In this document: positions 41,694 to 51,292 of the stretch, piece after piece
Position numbering within the stretch: the first letter of the stretch is position 1
Layout: each line of letters begins with the position of its first letter
Origin: Lysobacterales bacterium
GTDB taxonomy: Bacteria > Pseudomonadota > Gammaproteobacteria > Xanthomonadales > Xanthomonadaceae
Direction of reading: 5' to 3'
Length of the DNA: 64,000 bases
Assembly: GCA_014946745.1 (NCBI GenBank)
Contig: JADCRD010000001.1
Coordinates: forward strand, 1,116,001-1,180,000
Position numbers and translations under genes: made by a program
Notes under the pieces: model-generated
Told to the model about the DNA's origin: nothing
The model's database searches: none
What the model saw: the letters and a program-made list of their open reading frames with translations, nothing else

Positions 41694-42686
41694 ATGAAGA
41701 ACCCTGGCAGGGTCCTGAGCACCGCCCTGCGCGCGCGAATGTTCCAGCAGCTGGCGACCCTGGAACGCGCCGGCGTGGCGCCGCTGCAGGCCTTCGAATC
41801 GCTGGATCTGGGCGCTGGCGCCGCCGCGCGCCTGCACAGCGCACGGGGTTTCCTGAAGCAGGGGCAGAGCCTTTCGAAGGCCGGCCGGCTGGCGGGTTTG
41901 TTCACGCCCATGGAGGCCGCCGTGGTGGCGGCGACCAGCGCAGGCGGCAGCCCGGCGCGGGCCTTTCAGCGCCTCGGCGAGCAGGCGGGGCTGCACGCGC
42001 AGCAGGCCAAGACCCTGCGGGCACGGCTGCTGTTGCCTGGCTTCGTGGCCTTGGCGGCGCTGCTGATCCTGCCGCTGCCGTCGGTGGTGGCCGGCAGCGT
42101 GAGCGTGGCGGCCTACCTGCTGCGGGTGATCCTGAGCCTTGCGGGGGCTGCTGCGGTGTTCGCGCTGGGGCGCGAGCTGCTTCGACGGCAGGCGGTCGCC
42201 GAAGATTGGAGCGGACGTGAGGCGGCCGAGTCGGTCGCACTGGGCGTTCCGGTGATGGGACCGCTGCTGGCCCGCGTGCAGGTGCAGCGCTTCATCGAGC
42301 ACCTCGCGCTTCTGCTCGACTGCGGCCTGCCGGCGGTGGACGCCGTGCAGCACGCCGCCTCGACCCTGCGCGTGCAGCGCATCCGCAGCGATTTCGAGGC
42401 CTCGCTGCCGGCACTGCAGAGCGGGCAGAGCCTGCAGGCCGTGGCGGGCGGCTGGCGCTTCGCGGTCGACCCGCTGCTGCCCGGACTGATCGCCAGCGGC
42501 GAGGGCAGCGGACGCTTGCCTGAGCTGCTTGATCGCTACGCCCAGGCCGAAGCGATCGCACTGGAGTCACGCATCGACATGCTGGCGACCTGGCTGCCGC
42601 GCGCGGTCTACGTGCTGTTGGCGATCGTCCTGGCCTGGCAGCTGATCGGCGGCTTTGCGGCGCTTCTGCGCCGGGATCTGGGGTGA
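41694..42686 (+). CDS. GspF/PilC-like inner-membrane protein
   Basis: 330 residues, shorter than the usual ~400 of GspF/PilC. It has two T2SSF domains: RMFQQLATLERAGVAPLQAFESL (about 16-40) and VQRFIEHLALLLDCGLPAVDAVQHAAST (about 198-225). Between them lies a helical pair at about 110-160, and a final membrane helix at about 300-322. It would be the inner-membrane platform of a pilus or type II secretion machine. It stands alone and is divergent from the HD-GYP-like gene; the nearest matching ATPase is at 31745. Confidence 0.88.
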   Translation: MKNPGRVLSTALRARMFQQLATLERAGVAPLQAFESLDLGAGAAARLHSARGFLKQGQSLSKAGRLAGLFTPMEAAVVAATSAGGSPARAFQRLGEQAGLHAQQAKTLRARLLLPGFVALAALLILPLPSVVAGSVSVAAYLLRVILSLAGAAAVFALGRELLRRQAVAEDWSGREAAESVALGVPVMGPLLARVQVQRFIEHLALLLDCGLPAVDAVQHAASTLRVQRIRSDFEASLPALQSGQSLQAVAGGWRFAVDPLLPGLIASGEGSGRLPELLDRYAQAEAIALESRIDMLATWLPRAVYVLLAIVLAWQLIGGFAALLRRDLG

Positions 42687-42739
42687 CCGAAGCGAACTGA
42701 TCAAGCCCATCCTGTTGGCGGCGGCCTCTGCACGCGATC

Positions 42740-44110
42740 TCAGTCGCCGATCCGGGCCAGCAGCATCGCGGCCAGCACCGCCAGCACGAGCAGCGGCACC
42801 AGCCAACGCACGGCCCACAGCCACAGCCTGTACGCGGCATCGCCCAGCTGGGGAAGCTCCTCGCGGCTGCTGCGTCCGGGCAGCACCCAGCCGGCGTAGA
42901 CACAGATCAACAGGCCGCCGATCGGCAGCATCAAATCCGAAGCGACGAAGTTGATGACGCCCATCAGATCGAGCTCGCCCACACGGACGGCGCTCCACAC
43001 GTTCATGCCCAGCAGGCTGACGAAGCCGAGCGCCCAGACCAGTACGCCCACCGCGATCGCCGCGCGGCGGCGACCGAGCCGGGTGCGCTCCACCAGAAAG
43101 GCCGTGGGCGATTCCAGCAGCGAGATCGATGAGGTCCAAGCAGCGAGCAGAAGCAGGACGAAGAAGGCGATGCCATACAGCGCGCCTCCCCACATGTCGG
43201 CAAAGGCCAGCGGCAGGGTGGTGAAAATCAGACCTGGGCCGCCGCCGGCGGGATCCAGCGCGAAGTTGAACAGCACCGGGAAAATGGCGAGCCCCGCCAG
43301 GATGGCCACGGCGGTGTCGGTGAGCGCGATCGAGACCGAGGCGCGCGGGATCGACACATCGCGAGGCAGGTAGGCGCCGTAGGCCATCATCCCGCAGACG
43401 CCGAGGCTCAGCGAGAAGAAGGCCTGGCCCAAGGCTGCCAGCAGGACCGAACCGTCGATCTTGGAAAAGTCGGGCGTGAACAGGAACGCCAGCGCGCGGC
43501 CGAAGTGCCCGGTGCTGATGCCATAGCCCACCAGGCCCAGCAGCAGCACGAACAGCGCGGGCATCATCCAGCGCACGGCGCGTTCGAGCCCTTTCTCCAC
43601 GCCGAGCGCGACCACGGCGATGGTCAGCAGCATGAACACGCTGTGCCACAGCAGCAGGGTCAGGGGATCGGCGAGCAGCGCCTCGAAGCTCGCTTTGGGG
43701 TCGGTGATGCCGGCGCCGCCGAACAGCTGTCCGAGGTAGACCGACGCGTAGTGCAGCGTCCAACCTGCCACCACGCTGTAGAAGCTCAGCACCAGCAGGG
43801 CGGCGACCAGACCGAGCACGCCAATGCCGGCCCAGCCGCGCGCGTGGCCCTCGCGTGGAGCGAGCGTCAGCAGGCTGTTGATCGGGCTCATGCGGCCGCG
43901 TCTTCCGACTAGCACTTCCGCGATCAGCAGCGGCACGCCCATGGCGAAAATGCAGCCCAGGTAGAGCAGCACGAAGGCGCCGCCGCCGTTGTCCGACGCA
44001 AGGTAGGGAAACCGCCAGATGTTGCCGAGGCCCACAGCGGAACCGGAGGCAGCCAGCACGAAGGCCAGCCGTGAGGACCACATGCCGTGGATGGAGCGCG
44101 TTTCGCTCAT
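42740..44110 (-). CDS. Neurotransmitter:sodium symporter (NSS) family transporter
   Basis: Na+-coupled amino-acid transporter with the LeuT fold, 456 residues and about 12 helices. The start is ATG 44110 (MSETRSIHGMWSSR). The helix-1 signature GSAVGLGNIWRFPYLASDNGGGAFVLLYL carries the sodium and substrate site, and SISLLESPTAFLVERT lies in helix 8. It begins 7 bases after the NhaC gene stops, so the sodium symporter and a Na+/H+ antiporter are co-transcribed. The amino-acid substrate is not determined. Confidence 0.93.
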   Translation of the reverse strand: MSETRSIHGMWSSRLAFVLAASGSAVGLGNIWRFPYLASDNGGGAFVLLYLGCIFAMGVPLLIAEVLVGRRGRMSPINSLLTLAPREGHARGWAGIGVLGLVAALLVLSFYSVVAGWTLHYASVYLGQLFGGAGITDPKASFEALLADPLTLLLWHSVFMLLTIAVVALGVEKGLERAVRWMMPALFVLLLGLVGYGISTGHFGRALAFLFTPDFSKIDGSVLLAALGQAFFSLSLGVCGMMAYGAYLPRDVSIPRASVSIALTDTAVAILAGLAIFPVLFNFALDPAGGGPGLIFTTLPLAFADMWGGALYGIAFFVLLLLAAWTSSISLLESPTAFLVERTRLGRRRAAIAVGVLVWALGFVSLLGMNVWSAVRVGELDLMGVINFVASDLMLPIGGLLICVYAGWVLPGRSSREELPQLGDAAYRLWLWAVRWLVPLLVLAVLAAMLLARIGD

Positions 44111-44117
44111 GGGGAGA

Positions 44118-45581
44118 TCAAGCCTTGGCAAGGCTGAGGCGGGTGATCTTGTAGCCGGCATAGGCCAGGATGGCCGCCAGCACCGGGCTGATCAGGTTGA
44201 AGAACACGTAGGGCAGGTAGTCCAAGGTGCTGACGCCGAGCGTGGCCGCCATGTAGGCGCCGCACGTGTTCCAGGGCACCAGCGGCGAGGTCAGCGTGCC
44301 GCCGTCTTCCAGCGCTCGCGAAAGGTTCTCGGGCGCGAGCCCGCGCTTTTCGTACTCGGGCTTGAACAGGCGACCCGGCAGCACGATCGCCATGTACTGG
44401 TCGGCAGCGATGAGGTTGCAGCCAAGCGCGGTCGCGATCGTCGCGGTGATCAGGCTGCCGGTACTGCGGGCCATCGAGAGGACGCCTCGCACCAGTCGCT
44501 CCAGCAGGCCGACCGCTTCCATCACCGCGCCGAAGGCCATGGCGCAGAGAATCAGCCACACCGTGTTGAGCATGCTCGACATGCCGCCGCGGCTGATCAG
44601 CTCGTTGACCGCTTCGTTGCCGGTGTCAGCGCTGTAGCCGGTGGCGAGTGCTTTCCAGACGCCGGACAGCAGGGCCCAGGGGCGAGCGAGCGTGTCCGAG
44701 CCCGCCAGCGCGACTACGCGGTCGGGCTGGAACAGCACGGCGAAGACCGCGCCCAGCAGGGCGCCGATCAGGATGGTCGGATACGCCGGGAAGCGCTTCA
44801 CCGCCAGCGCAAACACCACCAGCAGCGGGATCAGCAGGTGCAGGCCCAGATTGAAGTGGCTGCCCATGAGGCCCGCGAGGTCGCCGAAGTCGGCGCCACC
44901 GGAACTCGCGCTGGCGCCGAAGCCGATCACGCTGAAACCGATCATGGCCAGTGCGAAGGCCGGGATCGTCGTCCACGCCATGTGCCGCACGTGAGCAAAC
45001 AGCTCGCCGCCGGCCGCCGCGGGCGCCAGGTTGGTGGTGTCGGACAGCGGCGACAGCTTGTCACCGAAGTAGGAGCCCGAGATCACCGCGCCGGCGGTGA
45101 TCGCCGGCGACATGTCGAGACCGGAGGCCACGCCCATAAGCGCCACGCCGAGCGTACCGGCCACGGTCCACGAGCTGCCGATGGCCATCGAGACCACAGC
45201 GCAGATCAGGCAGGCGGCCGGATAGAAGAAGCTCGGGTCCATCAGCTGCAGGCCGTAGACGATCAGTGCAGGCACCGTGCCCGAGAGGATCCAGGTGCCG
45301 ATCAGCGCACCGACCGCGAGCAGTATCAGCAGCGCCGGTGTGGCCAGTGCGATGCCGCGGGTAATCGCCGCTTGGATGTCATCCCAACGGAGGCCGTTGT
45401 AGATGCCGATCAGGCCGGCGATCGCACCGGCCAGCAGCAGGGTGATCTGATTCGCGCCGTAGGAGGAATCCGCGCCGTAGAGAGAGACTCCGCTGGCAAG
45501 GCCCGCGATCAGAAAGACCAAGGGCAGCAGCGCCTGCAGCAGGCTCGGATCGCGCCGCGGCGCGCTGGCGGTGTCGGACAT
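44118..45581 (-). CDS. nhaC: Na+/H+ antiporter of the NhaC family
   Basis: 487-residue inner-membrane antiporter. Family segments are ISGSYFGDKLSPLSDTTNLAPAAAGGELFAHVRHM and ALGCNLIAADQYMAIVLPGRLF, and GGTLTSPLVPWNTCGAYMA lies near the C-terminus. The start chosen is ATG 45581 with GGGGATGAG upstream; ATG 45587 lacks spacing for a ribosome site. It exports Na+ (or organic counter-ions in related arginine/ornithine or malate/lactate types). The downstream NSS gene suggests coupling of sodium efflux to sodium-driven uptake. Confidence 0.92.
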   Translation of the reverse strand: MSDTASAPRRDPSLLQALLPLVFLIAGLASGVSLYGADSSYGANQITLLLAGAIAGLIGIYNGLRWDDIQAAITRGIALATPALLILLAVGALIGTWILSGTVPALIVYGLQLMDPSFFYPAACLICAVVSMAIGSSWTVAGTLGVALMGVASGLDMSPAITAGAVISGSYFGDKLSPLSDTTNLAPAAAGGELFAHVRHMAWTTIPAFALAMIGFSVIGFGASASSGGADFGDLAGLMGSHFNLGLHLLIPLLVVFALAVKRFPAYPTILIGALLGAVFAVLFQPDRVVALAGSDTLARPWALLSGVWKALATGYSADTGNEAVNELISRGGMSSMLNTVWLILCAMAFGAVMEAVGLLERLVRGVLSMARSTGSLITATIATALGCNLIAADQYMAIVLPGRLFKPEYEKRGLAPENLSRALEDGGTLTSPLVPWNTCGAYMAATLGVSTLDYLPYVFFNLISPVLAAILAYAGYKITRLSLAKA

Positions 45582-45734
45582 TCTCATCCCCGTTGTGGTG
45601 TTGAATCGGCGGCGTCGCGAAGCATCACGCTGCGGGCGCCCTCTGGGTTCGCATGAGTCTTGCTTCGCCCTATCGAACCCGCCAACCCCACCCCCGTGAG
45701 GCGGCGGAGTGTAGCAGCGGGGCGCTGGGCGGCC

Positions 45735-46121
45735 GGGATTCGGGATTGGGGATTGGGGATTCGGGATTCGGGATTCGCAAGAGCGCGTTGTCGCGACCTG
45801 TACAGCTTCGCGGGAACCCAAGTCGAAGCTTCGGATTGAGCCCCTCTCCCACTGGGAGAGGGGTTGGGGAGAGGGTCCGGTCGGAGCGTGGGACTCAACT
45901 GCGCAGGAGCGGCAACGTCGCCCTGCCCGCGAACATGCATGGTGAGGACACCCAGCCCTCTCCCCAACCCCTCTCCCAGTGGGAGAGGGGCTCAACAGCA
46001 GGTCGCTCGGGTCCGGTCCTTCCGCGAAGTTTTGCGCTTTAGCGGTCTTTCGAACCTTGCAGCCCCAATCTCCAATCCCCAATCCCCAATCCCCAATCCC
46101 CAATCCCCAATCCCCAATCCC
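45735..46121. repeat. Mosaic intergenic repeat upstream of NhaC
   Basis: GGGATT-type heptamers lie on the plus strand (45735-45778) and an array of AATCCCC heptamers in the opposite sense at 46063-46121. Between them are two inverted CCCCTCTCCC-N3-GGGAGAGGGG palindromes (45841-45863 and 45968-45990), each followed by TTGGGGAGAGGG. The IS element begins immediately after the final heptamer. No gene is seen in 45588-46124. Confidence 0.85.
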
Positions 46122-46124
46122 TAA

Positions 46125-47306
46125 GGAACCTCTGAACTAAGCCGCCACGCCGCTATCGATCGATTCGAAGCTGTTTTGGATCCCGCGTCGCTGCCTTGAT
46201 CGTTTGAAGCTGATCGGGTTGCACCCGTCGAACCCCCGATTTCTTGCGACTCGGGGCGAAATCCCCGAGCCGCAGGCGGACTCATCCTGCCGCCGCCAAT
46301 CGGCGGCGCGCCAGACTCAGGTTCGCCAGCGCAAACAGCACCTGCAGCTGGGTAGCGTTCTTGGCCAGGCCACGGTACCGCACCTTGGTGAATCCGAACT
46401 GGCACTTCACCACCCGGAACGGGTGTTCGACGCGCGCCCGCATCTGCGCCTTCAGCTTTTCAAGCTTCTGCGTCGCATCCTTGAGCGCGCCCTCGACCAT
46501 GCGCTTGAGCGTGCCGCGCTTGGCGGCGACGTGCAGCATGGCCTTGCCCTCCACGTACTTCTCGGCGCCGGTGTAACCGGCGTCGGCATGCACGGTTTTC
46601 TCCTCGCCCGTCAGCAGCGCTCCGATCTGGGTGACGTCTGCAGTGTTGGCGGGCGTTGCCACCACCACCCGCACCAGGCCGGACTCGGAGTCCACGCCGA
46701 TGTGGGCCTTCATGCCGAAGAACCACTGCTTGCCCTTCTTCGTCTGGTGCATCTCCGGATCACGCGTGCCGCTGCTGTTCTTGGTCGAACTCGGCGCGTG
46801 GATGATCGTGGCGTCCACGAGCGTGCCGGCGCGCATCTGCATGCCGCGCGCGGCCAGATGCGCGTTCACCGTCTGCAGGATCTTCGGCGCCAGCGCATGC
46901 TTCTCAAGAAAGCGCCGGAACTTCAGGATGGTGGTCTCGTCCGGGATCGGATCGACGTTGAGTTGGAGTCCGGCAAAGCGCCTCATCGACTCGATCTCGT
47001 ACAGCGCATCCTCCATCGCGGGATCGCTCAGCGCGTACCACTGCTGCAGGAAGTGAATTCGCAGCATGGCCTCCGGCGACATCGGCGGCCGGCCTGCCTT
47101 GCCACTCTTCGGGTAGTGTTCGGCGATCAGCGCCAGCAGCGGCTGCCACGGCACCACCTGCTCCATCTCGGACAGGAATCGCTCACGCCGCGTCTGCTTC
47201 TTCTTCGCGGTGTAGGCAAGGGAGTCAAAGGTCGTCTGCTTCATCGGACGAACAATCTGTGGCGATGCGGAATGGTAGCTGGCTACGGCGGTAAATCAGA
47301 GCTTCC
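46125..47306 (-). mobile_element. IS5-group insertion sequence, complete
   Basis: 1182 bp with imperfect terminal inverted repeats (GGAACCTCTGAACTA left; GGAAGCTCTGATTTA right, read inwards). It is flanked by the direct duplication CTAA (46121-46124 and 47307-47310). A four-base YTAR target duplication is characteristic of IS5-group elements. It encodes one intact transposase. The right copy of CTAA contains the stop codon of the S9 peptidase gene, and the left copy sits at the end of a heptamer array. Confidence 0.93.
46282..47244 (-). CDS. IS5-family transposase
   Basis: 320-residue DDE transposase. The N-terminal part has the DUF772-type segment RPPMSPEAMLRIHFLQQWYALSDPAMEDALYEI. The catalytic core has LVDATIIHAPSSTKN (first D), HADAGYTGAEKY (second D) and EHPFRVVKCQFGFTKVRYRGLAKN (E with the Y-R-K pattern). 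No frameshift or premature stop was seen, so the element is probably still capable of movement. Longer copies of this type are usually intact at this length. Confidence 0.95.
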   Translation of the reverse strand: MKQTTFDSLAYTAKKKQTRRERFLSEMEQVVPWQPLLALIAEHYPKSGKAGRPPMSPEAMLRIHFLQQWYALSDPAMEDALYEIESMRRFAGLQLNVDPIPDETTILKFRRFLEKHALAPKILQTVNAHLAARGMQMRAGTLVDATIIHAPSSTKNSSGTRDPEMHQTKKGKQWFFGMKAHIGVDSESGLVRVVVATPANTADVTQIGALLTGEEKTVHADAGYTGAEKYVEGKAMLHVAAKRGTLKRMVEGALKDATQKLEKLKAQMRARVEHPFRVVKCQFGFTKVRYRGLAKNATQLQVLFALANLSLARRRLAAAG

Positions 47307-49406
47307 CTAATCCCGCTTCTCCTCCCCCCGATACCTCTCAAACCACCCCAGCGTATTCAACACCTGCGCCAGCATCTGGCTGGGCCGCGCGTTGATGCCG
47401 TGGCCTGCACCCGGAATGCGCAGCATGGCCGCCGGCACGCCGCGCAGCTTGAGCGCCTGGTAGTACTGTTCGGTCTCGGAGATCGGCGTGCGGTAGTCGT
47501 CCTCGCCGGTGACCAGCATCGTTGGCGTCTTGACGTTGCCGACCAGCGACAGCGGCGAGCGCTTCCAGTAGTGCATCGGGTCTTCCCACGGCATCGACGG
47601 GAACCAGTACTGCGAGAACAGCGGATAGAAGTCCGCGGTGAGCACGAAGCTCGCCCAGTTGATCACCGGCTTGGCGACCACCGCGGCGCGGAAGCGGTCG
47701 GTCTTGCCGATGATCCAGGCGGTGAGCACGCCGCCACCCGAGCCGCCGGTGACGTAGAGCTGATTCGGATCGACGTAGCCGCGGGCGATCACGGCGTCCA
47801 CCGCGCTGATCAGATCGTCGTAGTCCTGGCTCGGGTAGTTGTGGTGGATGTGGTCGGCGAACGCTTGGCCGTAGCTCGTGCTGCCGCGCGGGTTGGAGTA
47901 CAGCACCACGTAACCGGCGCTGGCATAGAGCTGGATCTCCGGCGCGAAGCGCGGCCCGTAGTTGGCGTAGGGGCCGCCGTGGATCTCCAGCAGCAGCGGG
48001 TACTTCTTCGAGGGGTCGAAGCCCGGCGGCAGAGCGACCCAGCTCTGGATGTCGAGGCCGTCGTGGCTGGATTTCGTCCAGATCTCCTCGATCTGCGCCA
48101 GCTCGCGCTGCGGCAGCAGGTCGGCGTTGAGTTCTGTCAGGGTGCGCGCGCGACTGCGCTCGATCAGGCCGACCTCGGCGGGCGCGAGCGCCGTGCCCAG
48201 CGTGTAGGCGATGCGCTCACCGGCCGCCGAGAAACTGCCGCCCGGATAGGGTCGGCCCATGGCCGTGCCGCCAAGGTCGCGCGCCAGCACTTCCATGCGC
48301 TCGCTGCGCGGGTCGATGCGGGCGATGTAGGTTTCGCCCTGGCGGTCGTAGCTGAAGACGATGCGGTCACGGCCATCCCAACTCGGGTCGCTGATTGCGT
48401 GGTCGAGATCGGCCGCCAGTCGACGACTCTCGCCGCTGCTGAGCTCCAGCAGGTAGAGCCCCGTCTGCGTATAGCCGCGGCGCTTGTCGTCAAAGCCGAC
48501 GTAGGCGATGTGGCGCCCGTCCGGCGACAGCGCCGGCTGCATGTCCGGGCCCTTGCGTGCGGTCAGCGCCGTGGCCGCGCCGGTGGCGAGATCGACGCGG
48601 TAGAGCTCGCTTTCCATCGGGTCGAGCGCTGCGTTTTCGGCGTAGTTGGCCGAGACCAGCAGCGTCTCGCCGTCAAGCCAGCGCGGCGTGCCGCGGTGGT
48701 TGACCTTGCCTTCCGTGACCTGGCGCGGCGTTCCGCCCTCGGCCGGCAGCACAAAGACGTGGGTGTAGGCCGGCTCGGTGTAGCCGCGACCGTCGGCGCG
48801 GTAGCCGATGTCCTCGATCAGCTTGGCGGCCGGCGCCCAGCTCGCGCCTTCGGGCTTGGGCGGCAGCTTGGCGAGCGGCTGGGTCGGCGCGGGCACCGCC
48901 ATGGTGAAGGCCAGCCAGCGGCCGTCCGGTGACCATGACAGGCCCGAGGGCCCGCGCTCCAGCTGGCTGATCTCCGAAGTTGCGCCGGTGTCCATCCAGC
49001 GCACCCAGATCTGCGACTTGCCCTCGCGCGCGCTGACCCAGGCGATGCGATCACCGTTCGGCGACCAGATCGCCGCACCGTCACCGCTGCGGCCGGTGGT
49101 GAGAGGGCGGTGGGTGTTGCGCTCCAGATCGAGCAGCCAGAGGTGGCTGCGGCGGCGGTCGTTCTGCTTGTCGAAGTGATTGCGCAGGTAGACCACCTGG
49201 CGCGCATCCGGCGACAGCTCGGGCTCGCTGGCCCATTCGAGGTCGAACACATCCGGCGGCAGGAAGGGCGGACGCTCCTTGGCGCAGGCGGGCAGGGCGA
49301 GCGCAAGCCCGACGACGCCGCCGACGATCGCGGCGGCGCTGCGGGCGAGCAGGACGACCAGCGGATGGCTGGGCGCGGGCGTGCAGGGCAAGGGGGCGTT
49401 GGACAT
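47307..49406 (-). CDS. S9 family serine peptidase (prolyl oligopeptidase-like)
   Basis: 699 residues. An N-terminal signal segment ends near LALPACAKE (possibly a lipoprotein Cys). It is followed by a beta-propeller with WD40-like PD40 units (LSPDARQVVYLRN, WSPDGRWLAFT, LSPDGRHIAYVGF) and the alpha/beta hydrolase domain (HGGPYANYGPRFAPEIQLYASAGYVVL). The triad is S556 in GGSGGG, D637 (or 636) in GEDDYRTP, and H669 in GAGHG, as in acyl-aminoacyl/dipeptidyl peptidases. The stop codon TAG is part of the IS5 target duplication, so the gene is intact despite the insertion. Confidence 0.93.
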   Translation of the reverse strand: MSNAPLPCTPAPSHPLVVLLARSAAAIVGGVVGLALALPACAKERPPFLPPDVFDLEWASEPELSPDARQVVYLRNHFDKQNDRRRSHLWLLDLERNTHRPLTTGRSGDGAAIWSPNGDRIAWVSAREGKSQIWVRWMDTGATSEISQLERGPSGLSWSPDGRWLAFTMAVPAPTQPLAKLPPKPEGASWAPAAKLIEDIGYRADGRGYTEPAYTHVFVLPAEGGTPRQVTEGKVNHRGTPRWLDGETLLVSANYAENAALDPMESELYRVDLATGAATALTARKGPDMQPALSPDGRHIAYVGFDDKRRGYTQTGLYLLELSSGESRRLAADLDHAISDPSWDGRDRIVFSYDRQGETYIARIDPRSERMEVLARDLGGTAMGRPYPGGSFSAAGERIAYTLGTALAPAEVGLIERSRARTLTELNADLLPQRELAQIEEIWTKSSHDGLDIQSWVALPPGFDPSKKYPLLLEIHGGPYANYGPRFAPEIQLYASAGYVVLYSNPRGSTSYGQAFADHIHHNYPSQDYDDLISAVDAVIARGYVDPNQLYVTGGSGGGVLTAWIIGKTDRFRAAVVAKPVINWASFVLTADFYPLFSQYWFPSMPWEDPMHYWKRSPLSLVGNVKTPTMLVTGEDDYRTPISETEQYYQALKLRGVPAAMLRIPGAGHGINARPSQMLAQVLNTLGWFERYRGEEKRD

Positions 49407-49623
49407 CACAGACTCCGCTACGGCAGCGCTTAGCGTAGGCAGCCGCGCCCCGCGCCGAACGTGCGGATAGTCCTGTCGGCCGGCGCCGGGGCTTCCGCTA
49501 TTCTCCGGCCGCACGCGGATTGGCAGGCCCGCGGCCACGTGGCCAGTCGCGTTCCGCTTTAGCCGGCGGCACCCCGGCAACGCGCGTGCAGTGATTCCAC
49601 TGTCCTCATCGCGGAGCAGCATC

Positions 49624-50565
49624 ATGCAGCAGGCCCATGGCATCCACACGCTGGACACCGGTTTCCACCGCCCGAACTTCGATGCGGCGTATCTGCTCGT
49701 CGAGAAGGGGCGCGGCGCGTTCGTGGACTGCGGCCTCAATGCTTCGGTGCCGGCGCTGTTGAAGGGCGTGGCCGCCGCCGGGCTCACGCCCGCGGATGTC
49801 GACTGGTTGATCCTCACCCACGTGCACCTCGACCACGCCGGCGGCGCCGGCGCGCTGATGCAGGCCCTGCCCAAGGCCAGACTGGTGGTGCATCCGCGCG
49901 GCGCCCGCCACATGATCGACCCCAGCCAGCTGATCGCCGGCGCCAGTGCGGTCTATGGCGAAGAAGAAGTGGCCCGCACCTACGGGCGAATCCTCCCGGT
50001 CGATGCCACGCGTGTGGTGGAAGCGGAGGACGGCCACCGCATCGATCTTGCCGGCCGCGAGCTGCTGTGTCTGGATGCGCCCGGCCATGCGCGCCACCAC
50101 ATCGTGATCTGGGACGCGAGGAGCCGCAGCTTCTTCACCGGCGACACCTTCGGCCTCAGCTACCGCGAGCTGGACAGCGCGGCCGGGGCCTTCATCCTCC
50201 CTACTACTACCCCGGTGCAGTTCGAGCCGGAGGCGCTGAAAGCCTCGATCGCGCGCATGCTCGACTTCGATCCCGCGGGCATGTACCTCACCCACTACGG
50301 TCGGGTCGCGCCGCCGGCCGCGCTGGCGCAGGCCTTGTTCGAGCAGATCGATGCGATGGTGGCGATCGCGCGGGCGCATGCCCGACTGGCGGGCGAGGCG
50401 CGGCACGCAGCGATGTGCGCCGATCTGGCTGAGCTCTATGCGGCCCGCGCCGCCGCCCACGGCTGTCGACAAAGCCGTGCCGAGGTCATCGATCTGCTCG
50501 GCATGGACATCGAGCTGAACGCCCAGGGCCTGGGCGTCTGGATGGATCGCGAGGCGCGCGCATGA
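49624..50565 (+). CDS. Metallo-beta-lactamase fold hydrolase
   Basis: 313 residues from ATG 49624 (MQQAHGIHTLDTG). The zinc motif THVHLDHAGG carries HxHxDH (about 72-77); further ligand positions are APGHARHHIVIWD and FFTGDTFGL, and YLTHYG near the C-terminus. It is of the glyoxalase II or quorum-quenching-like branch, and the substrate is unknown. Overlap with maf by 4 bases suggests coupled translation. Confidence 0.9.
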   Translation: MQQAHGIHTLDTGFHRPNFDAAYLLVEKGRGAFVDCGLNASVPALLKGVAAAGLTPADVDWLILTHVHLDHAGGAGALMQALPKARLVVHPRGARHMIDPSQLIAGASAVYGEEEVARTYGRILPVDATRVVEAEDGHRIDLAGRELLCLDAPGHARHHIVIWDARSRSFFTGDTFGLSYRELDSAAGAFILPTTTPVQFEPEALKASIARMLDFDPAGMYLTHYGRVAPPAALAQALFEQIDAMVAIARAHARLAGEARHAAMCADLAELYAARAAAHGCRQSRAEVIDLLGMDIELNAQGLGVWMDREARA

Positions 50566-51119
50566 GCGGCGTGCTGTATCTGGCTTCGAAGTCACCGCGC
50601 CGGCGCGAGCTGCTGGGCCAACTCGGCATCGCCCACGTGGTGCTGGAGATCGAGATTCCGGAAGAAAGGGCACCCGGCGAGCCGGCGCTCGACTACGTGC
50701 AGCGCGTTGCCCGCGAGAAAGCCGAAGCCGGCTGGAACCGAGTGGGTCACCAGGCCTTCGCGCGCGTGCTCGCGGCCGATACCGAGGTGATTCTCGACGA
50801 TGAGGTGTTCGGCAAGCCGCGCGATGCGCTCGACGCCGCCGCCATGCTGCGTCGCCTGTCCGGCCGCCGGCACCAGGCCGTGTCCGCGATCTGCCTCGCC
50901 GATGCGCAGGGCAGCCGCGAGGCCCTGTGCATCACCGAAGTCGAGTTCGACACGCTCGACGAGGCGCGAATCGCCGCCTACATCGACAGCGGCGAATGCT
51001 TCGGCAAGGCCGGCGCCTACGCCATCCAGGGCCGCGCCGCAGCCTTCATCCGCCGCATCGACGGCAGCTACAGCGGGGTGATGGGGCTGCCGCTGTACGA
51101 GTTGGCCAGGATGGTTTGA
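50562..51119 (+). CDS. maf: Maf-type nucleoside triphosphate pyrophosphatase
   Basis: 185 residues; Maf family dTTP/UTP pyrophosphatase that cleans abnormal or excess nucleotides. The N-terminus LYLASKSPRRRELLGQLGI is diagnostic; a catalytic Asp sits in VLAADTEVILDDEVFGKP, and the family end motif is CFGKAGAYAIQGRAAAFI followed by SYSGVMGLPLYEL. The start ATG 50562 overlaps the upstream hydrolase stop. Confidence 0.95.
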   Translation: MSGVLYLASKSPRRRELLGQLGIAHVVLEIEIPEERAPGEPALDYVQRVAREKAEAGWNRVGHQAFARVLAADTEVILDDEVFGKPRDALDAAAMLRRLSGRRHQAVSAICLADAQGSREALCITEVEFDTLDEARIAAYIDSGECFGKAGAYAIQGRAAAFIRRIDGSYSGVMGLPLYELARMV

Positions 51120-51123
51120 GAGC

Positions 51124-51292
51124 GGGGATTGGGGATTGGGGATTGGGGATTCGAAGCTCGCACGAGCCAAGGGCAACGTGATCAACGAGTTCGCGCCGCT
51201 CCGGCTGGGCGCCGGACAGCCCCAGACCTCAGGCTCCGCGTCGCAGGCTTTGAATCCCCAATCCCCAATCCCCAATCCCCAATCCCTATTCC
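51124..51292. repeat. Inverted pair of GGGGATT heptamer arrays
   Basis: GGGGATT units run on the plus strand at 51124-51152, directly after the maf stop. AATCCCC units run in the opposite sense at 51252-51292, overlapping the first bases of the downstream minus-strand gene. The 100 bases between them show no gene. Each array gives four to five runs of G4, a canonical G-quadruplex pattern. Confidence 0.85.
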
